Shown: positions 8,764-16,999 of the stretch, piece by piece
Position numbering within the stretch: position 1 is the first letter of the stretch
How the letters are laid out: every line of letters starts with the position of its first letter
Source of the DNA: JACPYM01 sp963699175
GTDB lineage: Bacteria > Acidobacteriota > Blastocatellia > RBC074
Length of the DNA stretch: 64,000 nt
Reading direction: 5' to 3'
NCBI GenBank assembly: GCA_963699175.1
Contig: OY969418.1
Span: forward strand, 7,006,001 to 7,070,000
Made by a program: the position numbers and the translations under genes
The notes under the pieces: generated by a model
The model's input: only the letters and a program-made list of their open reading frames with translations
Told to the model about the DNA's origin: nothing
The model's database searches: none

Positions 8764-10461
8764 ATGTTGAATCGCCATTTCCGTAGTTTATTCGCTACGC
8801 TGGCTGTGGCCGTTTATCTGGCTGCGATGCTGACGTTGAATCCGACTGGCAGCGCACAAACGCCAGTGGAAAAAGTTGATCTCGAAGTTGTCAATAAAAT
8901 CAAAGCCGAAGGCATGGAGCGTTCGCAGGTAATGGAAACGCTCAGTTGGCTGACCGACGTTTATGGCCCGCGTCTGACCAATTCGCCGAACTACAAAGCG
9001 GCGGCAGATTGGGCCAAGAACAAGCTGACCTCGTGGGGCTTGCAGAACTCGCACCTGGAATCGTGGGGGCCGTTCGGTCGCGGTTGGCGGCTGGAAGGCT
9101 TCACGCTCAATATGGTCAAGCCGTCATACACGCCGCTCATCGCTTATCCGAAAGCCTGGTCGGGCAGTACCAACGGTGTAGCGCGCGGCGCAGTAGTCTA
9201 TTTCAAGGCCAACACTGATGCAGAACTGGAGCAGTACAAAGGCAAACTCAAAGGCGCTATCGTTTTGCTCAGCCCGCCTGTCGAGGTGAAGGCGCATTTC
9301 ACTCCGCAAGGTACGCGAGCGACCGATGAGCAGTTGTTGGCGATGGCTAACGCCGACGGCACGCCGGGCGGTCGAGGCAATTTCGGTGGAAGAGGCCAGG
9401 GAGCAGGGGCCAATGTGACTGCCAAGAAATGGCAGATGATTTATGAAGAAGGCGCGGCGGTGGTGTTGGAGCCGGGGCGCGGCGATGGCGGGACGCTCTT
9501 CGTCCAGGGAGCGACCTTACCGGCGCCGAGCGATCCGAACGCGGGATTTGGTCGCCGTCCATCTCCGCAGACAAAAGATACCAGAGTCGTTCCGCAAGCC
9601 GTCTTGGCGGCCGAGCATTACAACCGTTTGACGCGCATCCTCGACAAGGGCGTGCCGGTCGAATTGGAGGTCGAAATCAAGGCCAGTTACCAGGATCAGG
9701 ATTTGATGTGCAACAACATCATTGCTGAAATTCCGGGCACTGATTTGAAAGACGAAGTCGTGATGGTTGGCGGCCACTTCGATTCGTGGCACGCAGGCAC
9801 GGGTGCCACTGACAACGCCGCCGGTTCCGCCGTCGCGATGGAAGTCATGCGCATTATTCAGACGCTCGGCTTGAAACCGCGCCGCACAATTCGCATTGGA
9901 TTGTGGGGTGGCGAAGAGGAAGGCTTGCTGGGTTCGCGCGCTTACGTCGCACAGCATTTTGGTGAGCGCCAGCCAGCTCCAGCCGGTCAACAGCCGCAAG
10001 CTGGTGGCGGCGGACGTGGCGGTGGGTTTGGTGGGCCGCAAGGGCCGCTGGTGACTAAACCAGAGCACGCCAAGTTCGCAGGCTATTTCAACCTGGACAA
10101 CGGCACGGGCAAGATTCGCGGCGTTTACCTGCAAGGCAACGAATCTGTGCGTTCGATCTTCCGCGCCTGGCTCGCGCCGTTCAAAGATATGGGTGCTTCA
10201 ACCATCACGATCAACAACACTGGCGGCACCGATCACCAATCATTCGACGGCGTCGGCCTACCTGGTTTCCAGTTTATTCAGGATGAGGTCGAATACAGCT
10301 CGCGCACGCACCATTCGAATATGGACGTGTGGGATCGCATTCAGGCTGACGACATGAAGCAAGCGTCGGTGATCATCGCTTCGTTTGTGTATAACACGGC
10401 GATGCGCGATGAGAAATTGCCGCGTAAGCCATTGCCTGGTGCGCAAGGCGCAGGTCAGTAA
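8764..10461 (+). CDS. Secreted M28 family zinc aminopeptidase/carboxypeptidase
   Basis: 565 residues; GGAGG lies 7 bases before the ATG. A signal peptide (about 1-32) precedes a PA-like insert domain and the M28 catalytic domain. Zinc ligands can be assigned: H338 in GGHFDSWHAG, the bridging D350 in TGATDNAAGS, the acid E384/E385 in WGGEEEGLLGS, D445 in FNLDNGTG and H516/H517 in SRTHHSNMD. All five are present, so the enzyme should be active with two zinc ions. Two low-complexity Gly/Arg-rich inserts (GGRGNFGGRGQGAG near 200 and GGGGRGGGFGGPQGP near 420) are unusual for the family and probably form exposed loops. It likely acts on peptides in the periplasm or outside the cell. Confidence 0.9.
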   Translation: MLNRHFRSLFATLAVAVYLAAMLTLNPTGSAQTPVEKVDLEVVNKIKAEGMERSQVMETLSWLTDVYGPRLTNSPNYKAAADWAKNKLTSWGLQNSHLESWGPFGRGWRLEGFTLNMVKPSYTPLIAYPKAWSGSTNGVARGAVVYFKANTDAELEQYKGKLKGAIVLLSPPVEVKAHFTPQGTRATDEQLLAMANADGTPGGRGNFGGRGQGAGANVTAKKWQMIYEEGAAVVLEPGRGDGGTLFVQGATLPAPSDPNAGFGRRPSPQTKDTRVVPQAVLAAEHYNRLTRILDKGVPVELEVEIKASYQDQDLMCNNIIAEIPGTDLKDEVVMVGGHFDSWHAGTGATDNAAGSAVAMEVMRIIQTLGLKPRRTIRIGLWGGEEEGLLGSRAYVAQHFGERQPAPAGQQPQAGGGGRGGGFGGPQGPLVTKPEHAKFAGYFNLDNGTGKIRGVYLQGNESVRSIFRAWLAPFKDMGASTITINNTGGTDHQSFDGVGLPGFQFIQDEVEYSSRTHHSNMDVWDRIQADDMKQASVIIASFVYNTAMRDEKLPRKPLPGAQGAGQ

Positions 10462-10484
10462 TCCTTGAGATTAAGGTGAAAGAT

Positions 10485-10521
10485 GGGCGACAGTGCGAAT
10501 CAAACATTCGCGCTGTCGCCC
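10485..10521. terminator. Bidirectional terminator after the M28 peptidase
   Basis: Arms 10485-10500 and 10506-10521 (GGGCGACAGTGCGAAT against ATTCGCGCTGTCGCCC) pair with one mismatch around a 5-base loop. GTTTTGTTTT follows on the plus strand. The stem lies between convergent genes and could also serve the minus-strand LTD protein that ends at 10530. Confidence 0.85.
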
Positions 10522-10529
10522 GTTTTGTT

Positions 10530-11444
10530 TTAGCAGTTAGGCGGGAAGACTGGGACGATCAAAGTTGCATCGGTGGTCAATGTGAGCTTATGCAAGTTAT
10601 GCCCTTGATTGAAAGCTGACGCGGATGAGGCCGCGTTTGGATTGAAATTAATCACTGCGCCGAGGATTGCCCCATCGCTGTTGCGCGCCAACTTCAGCCA
10701 GCCAGAATGGCCAGCCGGGATGACATTGGAAACGCGTGGCGCTGTGCGCGGGAAAGCGTTTGAGATGATGGAGCGGAATTGGCGGCGTGCCGAGGAGAAC
10801 TCGAAGCTGAAGGGGTTTTCCTGATCGTTGTAGAGCAAACCAACAATCGCGCCGACGGTGCTCAAGCCCGTTGCCAAATTGCCGTCGAAGCGATCCAGGA
10901 TGAGCAACGTAGAGTTGCCCTCCATTGGGCTGGGCAGATTATCAACGGCTAGCGTGCGCGGCGCAGCGTTGTACTGGACGCCATCGAATTTGAGTTCGGC
11001 AGTGCTGGACAACTCATCGCACGGCACAGGCGTGCCGGCAATGGCAGCAAAAGCTTCGGCGGCCAGATTGGCTGCGTGGCCATTGCTGAGCTTGACGTAT
11101 TCGTCGCCGATCAGGAAGTTGAAATTGATTGGGCAGCCAGTGCGTTCATCGCTGGCGATGGCAATCAGATAGCCTGAAACGCCGGGGTCAAGGTCGGAAA
11201 GCAAAAAGCTGGCGGTCTGATTTGGTGTCAAGCAAATGAAAGCGTCGGTAGGGTCACCCGAATCGTCTTCGATAAAAAAGAGGTGCACAGTTATCTGGCG
11301 TTGGGGATGAATGTTGGTCAGGCTGATGCGCGTATTTTCGCGGCTGAATCTTGCAGGATCGGAACTATAAAAAGGAAAGACCAACACGGAACCAGCTTTT
11401 TGATCGCTCACTGCGGCATTGCTCGGAAAGATTTGGCCTGGCCC
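10530..11444 (-). repeat. FPPNC C-terminal module, divergent copy (LTD protein)
   Basis: The last 304 codons plus stop of the LTD protein align without gaps to the modules at 45602, 49483 and 55114. Invariant blocks are CLTPNQTASF, LIGDEYVKLS, GHAANLAAEAF, NQGHNLHKLTLT and FPPNC. This copy is clearly more divergent than the other three and lacks the cysteines at module positions 63 and 221. Confidence 0.85.
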
Positions 11445-14291
11445 AATGGGCGAACAATCGGCCAACCGGCATTCGTTGACGATGAGCATGACGTTATTCA
11501 AACCGTCGTTGTCCGAATCGTAGTTGACCATCGCATTGATGCAGAGCGATGCACTGGTGGCGTCATCTTTGACTTGCACCTGAAAGCGAATAGTAACGGT
11601 TTGGCCAACGGAGATTGTGCCGTTCCAGTCGAGTTGGCTGGCATTGGTGATAGTGCAGGTGCCCGTGCCAATGGAGACGCAACTATTGGGTACGGCGACG
11701 AGCGTGGACGATAATTTGGCGACAAACTCCGAGCCGGGATTGTCAGTTTGATTACGGGTGCCGATGTTGCTCAAGTTGGCTTCGACCGTGAGCACGTCAC
11801 CCGCGCTGATGCAACTCGTCAATGCTTGAATCGTTAGCCGGGCGCTGTTGGTATCGAAGAACGCGCCGCCACCACAGATATTGAATGGTGTAGCAGTGTT
11901 GCGTGGGTTGGGCGGGCCAGTGGCGAAGTTGAGATTGTTGTTGTTCGTGTCGGCGCAGCCAGCGCCGCTGCGCAAGCTGGCATTTGTGCTGCTGGGCGCG
12001 GACGCAGGCCCAGCCCCTTCAAAGCAATTTGCGGTGCTGCCGTAGCCAACGAAATCTACCAGCCCGCTGGTGGGGCAGCTTGTGCCACCGGCAATGAGCG
12101 TCCCGTTATTGACCAAAGCCACTTTGCCAGCCGTGGATGCCAGCGCAATCGAGCCTGTTGCATTGGGCATTGGCAAAGGAGTGCCATTCGACCCGCCTGA
12201 ATCCTCTTGAATCAGAAAATATTGCCCAGGTTGCAAGCTGCCCGTCAGATCGGTCTTTTGCCACGATGTGTCGGTAGCAGAGGCGTATTGCACCGACCAG
12301 CCGCTGATGTCTACGAGTTGATTGCTGCGGTTGAACAATTCGATGTAATCATTGGCAAAGGGAGCGCCACTGTTGCCACCGCCGCCATAGACTTGGCTGA
12401 TCACGATGTTGCCGGGCGCTGGAGGCGCTTGCACCGTTAATGCGATGGTTGTGCTGCCAATGCGCGCTTGCGCGTCAGCAATGCTCACCGCCAGACTCTT
12501 CGCGCCTGGAGTGGTGCTCAGAGCGACAGTGGCCTGAAACGAGAAGACATTGTCGCCTATCATTACATCCCCGTTCATCCCGTTATCAAAAAACTGCTGA
12601 GTGGCCGACCCGCCGATGGGCGTGAGGTCGGCGGTAACGCTGAGGCCGCTGCTCGTCGGATTGGCGCCAGGTGTAACTGTGACCGTCAGCAAGGTCGCGC
12701 TGCCTGCCGGCACTGTGCTCGGATTGGCCGCGCCCGTGCCGGTCGGATTGGTCGGAGCACCGCAAACATTCTTTGGAGAGGCAGTGTTGCGTGGTGTTGG
12801 TGCGCTGGTGGCGAAATCGGCGGCATTATTGGTGGTGTCTGTGCAACCCTGGCTGGCGCGTAAGATGGCCGTGGTGCTCGATGGCGCTGAAGTTGGCCCC
12901 GCTCCCTCGAAGCAATTTGCCGTGCTGCCGTAGCCAACAAAGTCAATCACGTTCGCGCCGAAGGGGCAGGTGCCGCTGAGCGCGATTGTCGAATTAACGA
13001 GCGCCACTTTGCCTGCCGTAGAACTCATTGCAATCGTGCCGGTCGCATCGGGTGTAGGCAATGGTGCTCCATTCATGATGTTGGAGTCTTCCTGGATCAA
13101 ATAATACTGTCCCGGTGCGAGCGAGCCTGAAAGCGATGTCACCTGCCAGGAGCCGCTCGTTGCCGAAGCGTATTGCACGGAAAGACCGATCAGGCTGACG
13201 GTCGCCATACCGCGGTTGAAAATTTCGATGAAGTCGCCTTGGAAGGGCGCGCCGCTGTTGCCACCACCGCCATAAATCTGACTGATCACGATGTTGCCGG
13301 GCGACGGAGCGACGACGACCGTAAGCGAGATCGCCGTGTTGCCGCTGCGCGACTGAGCATCTGCGATAGTGACGGGCAGACTCTTCATTCCCGCCGTAGT
13401 ATTGCTGGCGACGGTCGCGGAGAATGAGAAGATGTTATCGCCCAGCATTCCATCTCCGTTGGTGCCGTTGTCGAAGAATTGCTGTGTTACCGAGCCGCCG
13501 ATAGCAGTCAGATCGCCGGTGACCGTTATACCAGTGCTCGTCGGATTGGCGCCGGGCGTGACGGTAACAGTAAGCAGCGTCGTGCTGCCAGCCGCCACGG
13601 TGCTGGGGTTGGCCGCGCTCGTGCCTGTCGGATTGGTCGGAGCGCCGCAGACGTTTGTTGGTGAAGCTGTATTGCGCGGATTGGCAGCCGCAGCAGCAAA
13701 GTCGGTCGCGTTATTGTCGTTGTCAGTGCAACCATTGGTTGCGCGGAAGACGGCGTTAGTCGCGCTTGGCGCTGGCGTTGGGCCACCACCTTCAAAACAG
13801 TTTGTGCCGCTTCCATAGCCAGCGAGATCAACAATGGTGGCGCCGCTCGGACAAGTTGTGCCGCTGGTAATTAAGGTTGTGGTATTGAGCAAGGCGACTT
13901 TGCCCGCTGTGGCTGCCATCACAATTGTGCCTGTCACATCAGGCGTTGGCAGCATTGTACCGGTCATACCGCCAGCTTGTTGAATTAACAGGTATTGGCC
14001 CGGCTGTAACGTTCCCGTCAAATCGGTCTTTTGCCAGGTCGTGCCTGTCGAGGCAGCATATTGAATTGACCAGCCACTCAAATTAATGGGCGCGCTGCCG
14101 CGGTTGAATAGTTCTATAAAATCGTTGCGCCAAGTTGCGCCGCTGTTGCTGCCAGCGCCGTAAATCTGACTAATGACGACATTGGGCGAAGCCGTGTGAG
14201 CGGCGGGCGTGTATGCAAGCAGGTAAAGCACGAGCGTAGCGCATAGTGCAGAAGCGGGAACGCCAAAACGCAGCAGAGTGAGCTGGAGCAT
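10530..14291 (-). CDS. Giant secreted protein with three lamin-tail domains and FPPNC C-terminal module
   Basis: 1253 residues from the ATG at 14291, which has AGGAAGG upstream; an upstream in-frame ATG at 14324 lacks such a site. A signal peptide (LLRFGVPASALCATLVLYLLAYT) precedes three lamin-tail-type domains (LTD) of about 180 residues. Each starts with ISQIYGxGxNSG and contains FIELFNRG, followed by GQYLLIQ and TAGKVAL blocks. Beta-sandwich linkers of about 110 residues (PTNPTGT...TVTPGANPTS) join LTD1-LTD2 and LTD2-LTD3. A DUF11-like domain (about 800-940) leads into the 304-residue terminal module (950-1253) that ends in FPPNC and recurs in three other genes here. LTDs occur in extracellular nucleases and surface proteins. 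No enzyme motif was found, so adhesion or matrix function is plausible. Confidence 0.85.
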   Translation of the reverse strand: MLQLTLLRFGVPASALCATLVLYLLAYTPAAHTASPNVVISQIYGAGSNSGATWRNDFIELFNRGSAPINLSGWSIQYAASTGTTWQKTDLTGTLQPGQYLLIQQAGGMTGTMLPTPDVTGTIVMAATAGKVALLNTTTLITSGTTCPSGATIVDLAGYGSGTNCFEGGGPTPAPSATNAVFRATNGCTDNDNNATDFAAAAANPRNTASPTNVCGAPTNPTGTSAANPSTVAAGSTTLLTVTVTPGANPTSTGITVTGDLTAIGGSVTQQFFDNGTNGDGMLGDNIFSFSATVASNTTAGMKSLPVTIADAQSRSGNTAISLTVVVAPSPGNIVISQIYGGGGNSGAPFQGDFIEIFNRGMATVSLIGLSVQYASATSGSWQVTSLSGSLAPGQYYLIQEDSNIMNGAPLPTPDATGTIAMSSTAGKVALVNSTIALSGTCPFGANVIDFVGYGSTANCFEGAGPTSAPSSTTAILRASQGCTDTTNNAADFATSAPTPRNTASPKNVCGAPTNPTGTGAANPSTVPAGSATLLTVTVTPGANPTSSGLSVTADLTPIGGSATQQFFDNGMNGDVMIGDNVFSFQATVALSTTPGAKSLAVSIADAQARIGSTTIALTVQAPPAPGNIVISQVYGGGGNSGAPFANDYIELFNRSNQLVDISGWSVQYASATDTSWQKTDLTGSLQPGQYFLIQEDSGGSNGTPLPMPNATGSIALASTAGKVALVNNGTLIAGGTSCPTSGLVDFVGYGSTANCFEGAGPASAPSSTNASLRSGAGCADTNNNNLNFATGPPNPRNTATPFNICGGGAFFDTNSARLTIQALTSCISAGDVLTVEANLSNIGTRNQTDNPGSEFVAKLSSTLVAVPNSCVSIGTGTCTITNASQLDWNGTISVGQTVTIRFQVQVKDDATSASLCINAMVNYDSDNDGLNNVMLIVNECRLADCSPIGPGQIFPSNAAVSDQKAGSVLVFPFYSSDPARFSRENTRISLTNIHPQRQITVHLFFIEDDSGDPTDAFICLTPNQTASFLLSDLDPGVSGYLIAIASDERTGCPINFNFLIGDEYVKLSNGHAANLAAEAFAAIAGTPVPCDELSSTAELKFDGVQYNAAPRTLAVDNLPSPMEGNSTLLILDRFDGNLATGLSTVGAIVGLLYNDQENPFSFEFSSARRQFRSIISNAFPRTAPRVSNVIPAGHSGWLKLARNSDGAILGAVINFNPNAASSASAFNQGHNLHKLTLTTDATLIVPVFPPNC

Positions 14292-14650
14292 GGCTGCACC
14301 TTCCTGTGTAGTTTGTGGTAACAAGTTGTCAGCAGCTCCCGAACTTTATAGATCAGAGAACTGCTGAAGCTGATTGCCGAGTTACTGCTTATGTTATCGA
14401 GTTAGTGCTGAGCAAGCTTGCTTGGGCCAGTCGGACTGTTTGAGGAAGCTCCTCAGCCAAGTGAAATAAAAATGGCGGCTGACTGTTGGACCAGAATGCG
14501 CAACGGTCAGCCTGCCGCTCGGTCGTGACGTTTGCGGAAAACGTTTTGATCCTTTGTCATGGCTACCTCCGTATGGTTGAGAAGTGTGATTAGTTACCGA
14601 GATACGACGGGCGCAAGCATAGAGAGAGGGTTTGGCGATGTCAAGCTTGC
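14292..14650. other. Intergenic region upstream of the LTD protein
   Basis: About 360 bases without a convincing ORF on either strand. It must hold the promoter of the minus-strand LTD gene, but I see no consensus boxes that I would defend. A short motif on the CAAGCTTGCTTG theme occurs twice (near 14410 and 14642). Confidence 0.4.
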
Positions 14651-14660
14651 TTGCCAGTCG
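14651..14660 (+). repeat. Left target-site duplication of the MITE-like element
   Basis: TTGCCAGTCG directly abuts the left terminal inverted repeat and is repeated exactly at 15009-15018. Confidence 0.7.
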
Positions 14661-15008
14661 GTAGTGGGGCGACAGTGTGTTGATGGCCGAATAGGGGTAA
14701 AAACGTAAGGTTATACTCTTGCAGCCGCGTAGCGGCGACCCGAGTTTAGCCCGGCGTTTTCAACGCCGGGAAAGATAAGCCGTGAGTTCCGCGTCGCGTC
14801 AGCGACGCCTGATTCAAGCGTCGCTGACGCGACGCGGAACTGCTGCGCACTGTACCGTGGGTTGAAAACCCACGGCTAAATTCAACTGCCGCTACGCGGC
14901 AAAACGACAGCCTGACAGGTTTATCACTACTGAGGGCCGTTGATTGGTTGCTTAATCTATTGCCATACAAAGCGCGGCTTTGATAGCAACACACTATCGC
15001 CCCACTAC
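14661..15008. mobile_element. MITE-like insertion, 348 bp, with 22-bp TIRs and 10-bp target duplication
   Basis: Terminal inverted repeats 14661-14682 (GTAGTGGGGCGACAGTGTGT..) and 14987-15008 match at 21 of 22 positions. The 10-bp sequence TTGCCAGTCG occurs immediately outside both ends, at 14651-14660 and 15009-15018, as expected for a target-site duplication. The element has no plausible coding gene. Its interior (14725-14900) is one large imperfect palindrome with nested hairpins. It therefore looks like a non-autonomous element mobilised by a transposase encoded elsewhere. A 10-bp duplication would suit, for example, an IS4-like transposase, but that is inference. Confidence 0.75.
14725..14900. 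repeat. Nested palindrome inside the MITE-like element
   Basis: The outer arms GCCGCGTAGCGGC (14725-14737) and GCCGCTACGCGGC (14888-14900) enclose two small hairpins of the type CCGGCG-TTTTCAA-CGCCGG and CCGTGGG-TTGAAAA-CCCACGG. A central 24-bp perfect stem has arms 14785-14808 and 14818-14841 with a 9-base loop. The whole can fold into a cruciform or a cloverleaf-like RNA. Confidence 0.8.
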
Positions 15009-15018
15009 TTGCCAGTCG
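15009..15018 (+). repeat. Right target-site duplication of the MITE-like element
   Basis: TTGCCAGTCG directly abuts the right terminal inverted repeat and is an exact copy of 14651-14660. Confidence 0.7.
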
Positions 15019-15138
15019 CTACTTCGTGGTAGAAGAAAACAAAAAAGGCTGGCAAGCTCACCGCTTGCCAGCCACAAAGTCCCTTCACCTCTCAGGAGGG
15101 ATCACCAATGGACAGTAGTAACTCGTTCGGTCTGCGCC

Positions 15139-15669
15139 TTAGTCTCGTTCGATGCGCAGATTGTTCTTCACCGAGAAAACGCCCGGCACGCTGTTGGCCG
15201 CGTGGAAAGCGAGTGTCGCATCCATCTTACTGTTAACGATGCCTTCCAGCGTGACGTTGCCGTTCTTCACGATGATGTGAACTGGAGGCACGGATTGGAA
15301 CGCCAGGCGATCCAATCCAGGTTGGCGATAGATCGCGCGATAAGTCGCCAACCGAATCCGATCGTCGAAGGACGAGAGCGGGAGTACCTCGATCTTATTC
15401 ACCACATTCTCTACTCCTGCGACCTTCTCCACTACCCGCTCCGCGTCCTTCTTGAGTGTGGGGCGCGCTACCTGACCGTAGAGCGTCACCACACCATCCT
15501 CGTACTTGAACGCCAGATTATCAAACACACCAAAGAACGGCAGCGTGACCAGTTCCTTGCGAATCTTCTTGACTGTCTTGTCTGTCTCTGCGGCGTTGAC
15601 CGGTTTAGCTGTGACAGACAACGCCGCAATCATCATTGACAAAAACGCAGTTGCAATTAGCTTCTTCAT
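15139..15669 (-). CDS. Periplasmic protein with two BON domains
   Basis: 176 residues from the ATG at 15669, which follows GGAGGAAAG; an upstream start at 15684 includes the ribosome-binding site. The signal peptide (MKKLIATAFLSMMIAALSVTAKPVNA) is followed by two BON domains of about 70 residues. The first reads VVTLYGQVARPTLKKDAERVVEKVAGVENVVNKIEV and the second HIIVKNGNVTLEGIVNSKMDATLAFHAANSVPGVFSVKNNL. BON domains bind phospholipid surfaces, as in OsmY and DolP. The protein probably attaches to membranes in the periplasm and may respond to osmotic or envelope stress. It is transcribed alone, next to the MITE-like insertion. Confidence 0.9.
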   Translation of the reverse strand: MKKLIATAFLSMMIAALSVTAKPVNAAETDKTVKKIRKELVTLPFFGVFDNLAFKYEDGVVTLYGQVARPTLKKDAERVVEKVAGVENVVNKIEVLPLSSFDDRIRLATYRAIYRQPGLDRLAFQSVPPVHIIVKNGNVTLEGIVNSKMDATLAFHAANSVPGVFSVKNNLRIERD

Positions 15670-15969
15670 AATTCTTTCCTCCATCTTTTTCCTTTAGAGA
15701 GAAACCGCGCTCATTCTCGAACTTGCCTCGTCTCATTTGCGCGGGCTTAGATGGAAACTGCCTGAGTGTGGTTGGATAATTTTTGCAATGAGAAAAAGAA
15801 AATGTTGCGCGTGAAGAGTGAGAGTTGAAGATCATTGCTATCGGCTATCTTCAGTCTCACTTCTTCGCGCGGAAACGATTCTTGTCATCCCCCTTGCGGC
15901 TCGCGTATGATGCGCTTTGGTTAGAATGCAAATGCCAAGCTCAGATGGCGAAAGTACAGGAGGTTTGAA
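15670..15969. other. Divergent intergenic region between BON and NHL genes
   Basis: 300 bases between divergent genes; it should hold both promoters. No consensus boxes or operators stand out. AGGAGG at its right end is the ribosome-binding site for the TTG start at 15970. Confidence 0.4.
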
Positions 15970-16995
15970 TTGAGCAGCAGCGCGATCAAAGAGGTGATGC
16001 CGCGCGCCGGGGTCGAAGGCGGCGAAGTGGTACTGACGTGCGCAGGCTATGACACGTCGGACTATGCCGCTTGTCACGTCAGCTTTGCAGGAGTACGGGG
16101 ACGCCTTGTCGGCGCGGCGCCGGAGCGTGTGATTGCAGCGATACCCGAGTATGATAAAGGCCTGAGCGCCAATGAGCTCAGACTGAGTAGCTTGAGCGCT
16201 GACTGGACAACGCCTTTCACCTTGGGCGAAAAACTCGCGGACAATTTACATCCGGTGGCCAATCCGGCGATTGACCGGGATGATGGCAGCATCTACGTTA
16301 CTTTGTCCGGCTCGCGCGGTCAGAAGGTGCCGGTCTCTATTTATCAGATTTTGACTGATGGAACAGTGACACCGTTTTTGTCAGATATCGTCAATCCGAC
16401 AGGCTTGGCTTTTGACCGCGACGGCGTGTTGCACGTGACCAGCCGCTACGAAGGTGAGTTGTACCGTGTGACACCGTTCAAAGAGGTGACGACGCTGGCG
16501 ACGGAATTGGGTGTAGCGACGGGCGTGGCTTTTGACCGGCGCGGCGTGATTCACGTAGGCGACCGCAGCGGCACGATCTTTCGCGTGAATGAATTGGGTG
16601 AAGCGCGTCCGTTTGCGACGTTGGAGCCGAGCGTGGCGGCCTTCCACTTGGCTTTTGGGCCGGATGGCGATTTGTATGTGTCTGGACCGACGGTCTCTTC
16701 GTTTGAGAACATCTGGCGCGTGGATGCAATGGGCAATGTGAGCAGCTTTTATCGCGGGTTGGGACGTCCACAGGGGCTGGCGTTTGACGAGGATGGCAAT
16801 CTTTATATCGCGGCTTCGTTGCGTGGGCAGCGCGGCATTGTACGCATCACTCCGGATGGCGAGCGAGCGGAGATGGCAGTCGCCGGCGGCTCGTTGGTCG
16901 GATTGGCGTTTGACGAAAGCGGCAATATGATCGTCGTGAGCACGCAACGTGTCTATCGCTTGCCGCTGGGGATCAAAGGCTATTCAGTTTTCTAA
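15970..16995 (+). CDS. IPT/TIG-like plus NHL/SMP-30 beta-propeller protein
   Basis: 341 residues with a TTG start supported by AGGAGG six bases upstream. No signal peptide is visible, so it is probably cytoplasmic or leaves the cell by another route. Residues about 8-65 resemble an IPT/TIG immunoglobulin-like domain (EVMPRAGVEGGEVVLTCAGYD). Residues about 85-340 form a six-bladed NHL/SMP-30-like propeller with blade signatures such as NPTGLAFDRDGVLHVTSRY, VATGVAFDRRGVIHVGDRS, RPQGLAFDEDGNLYIA and VGLAFDESGNMIVVS. The metal ligands of true gluconolactonases were not identified. The stop is four bases before the larE start, so the two genes are probably co-transcribed. Confidence 0.75.
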   Translation: MSSSAIKEVMPRAGVEGGEVVLTCAGYDTSDYAACHVSFAGVRGRLVGAAPERVIAAIPEYDKGLSANELRLSSLSADWTTPFTLGEKLADNLHPVANPAIDRDDGSIYVTLSGSRGQKVPVSIYQILTDGTVTPFLSDIVNPTGLAFDRDGVLHVTSRYEGELYRVTPFKEVTTLATELGVATGVAFDRRGVIHVGDRSGTIFRVNELGEARPFATLEPSVAAFHLAFGPDGDLYVSGPTVSSFENIWRVDAMGNVSSFYRGLGRPQGLAFDEDGNLYIAASLRGQRGIVRITPDGERAEMAVAGGSLVGLAFDESGNMIVVSTQRVYRLPLGIKGYSVF

Positions 16996-16999
16996 CGAG

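Noticed and set aside
10530..14291. LTD protein as an extracellular nuclease
   Set aside because: No nuclease motif was seen between the LTDs or near the C-terminus.
14746..14994. Minus-strand 82-codon frame inside the MITE-like element as a transposase fragment
   Set aside because: The translation is made of palindrome sequence and has no transposase motif.
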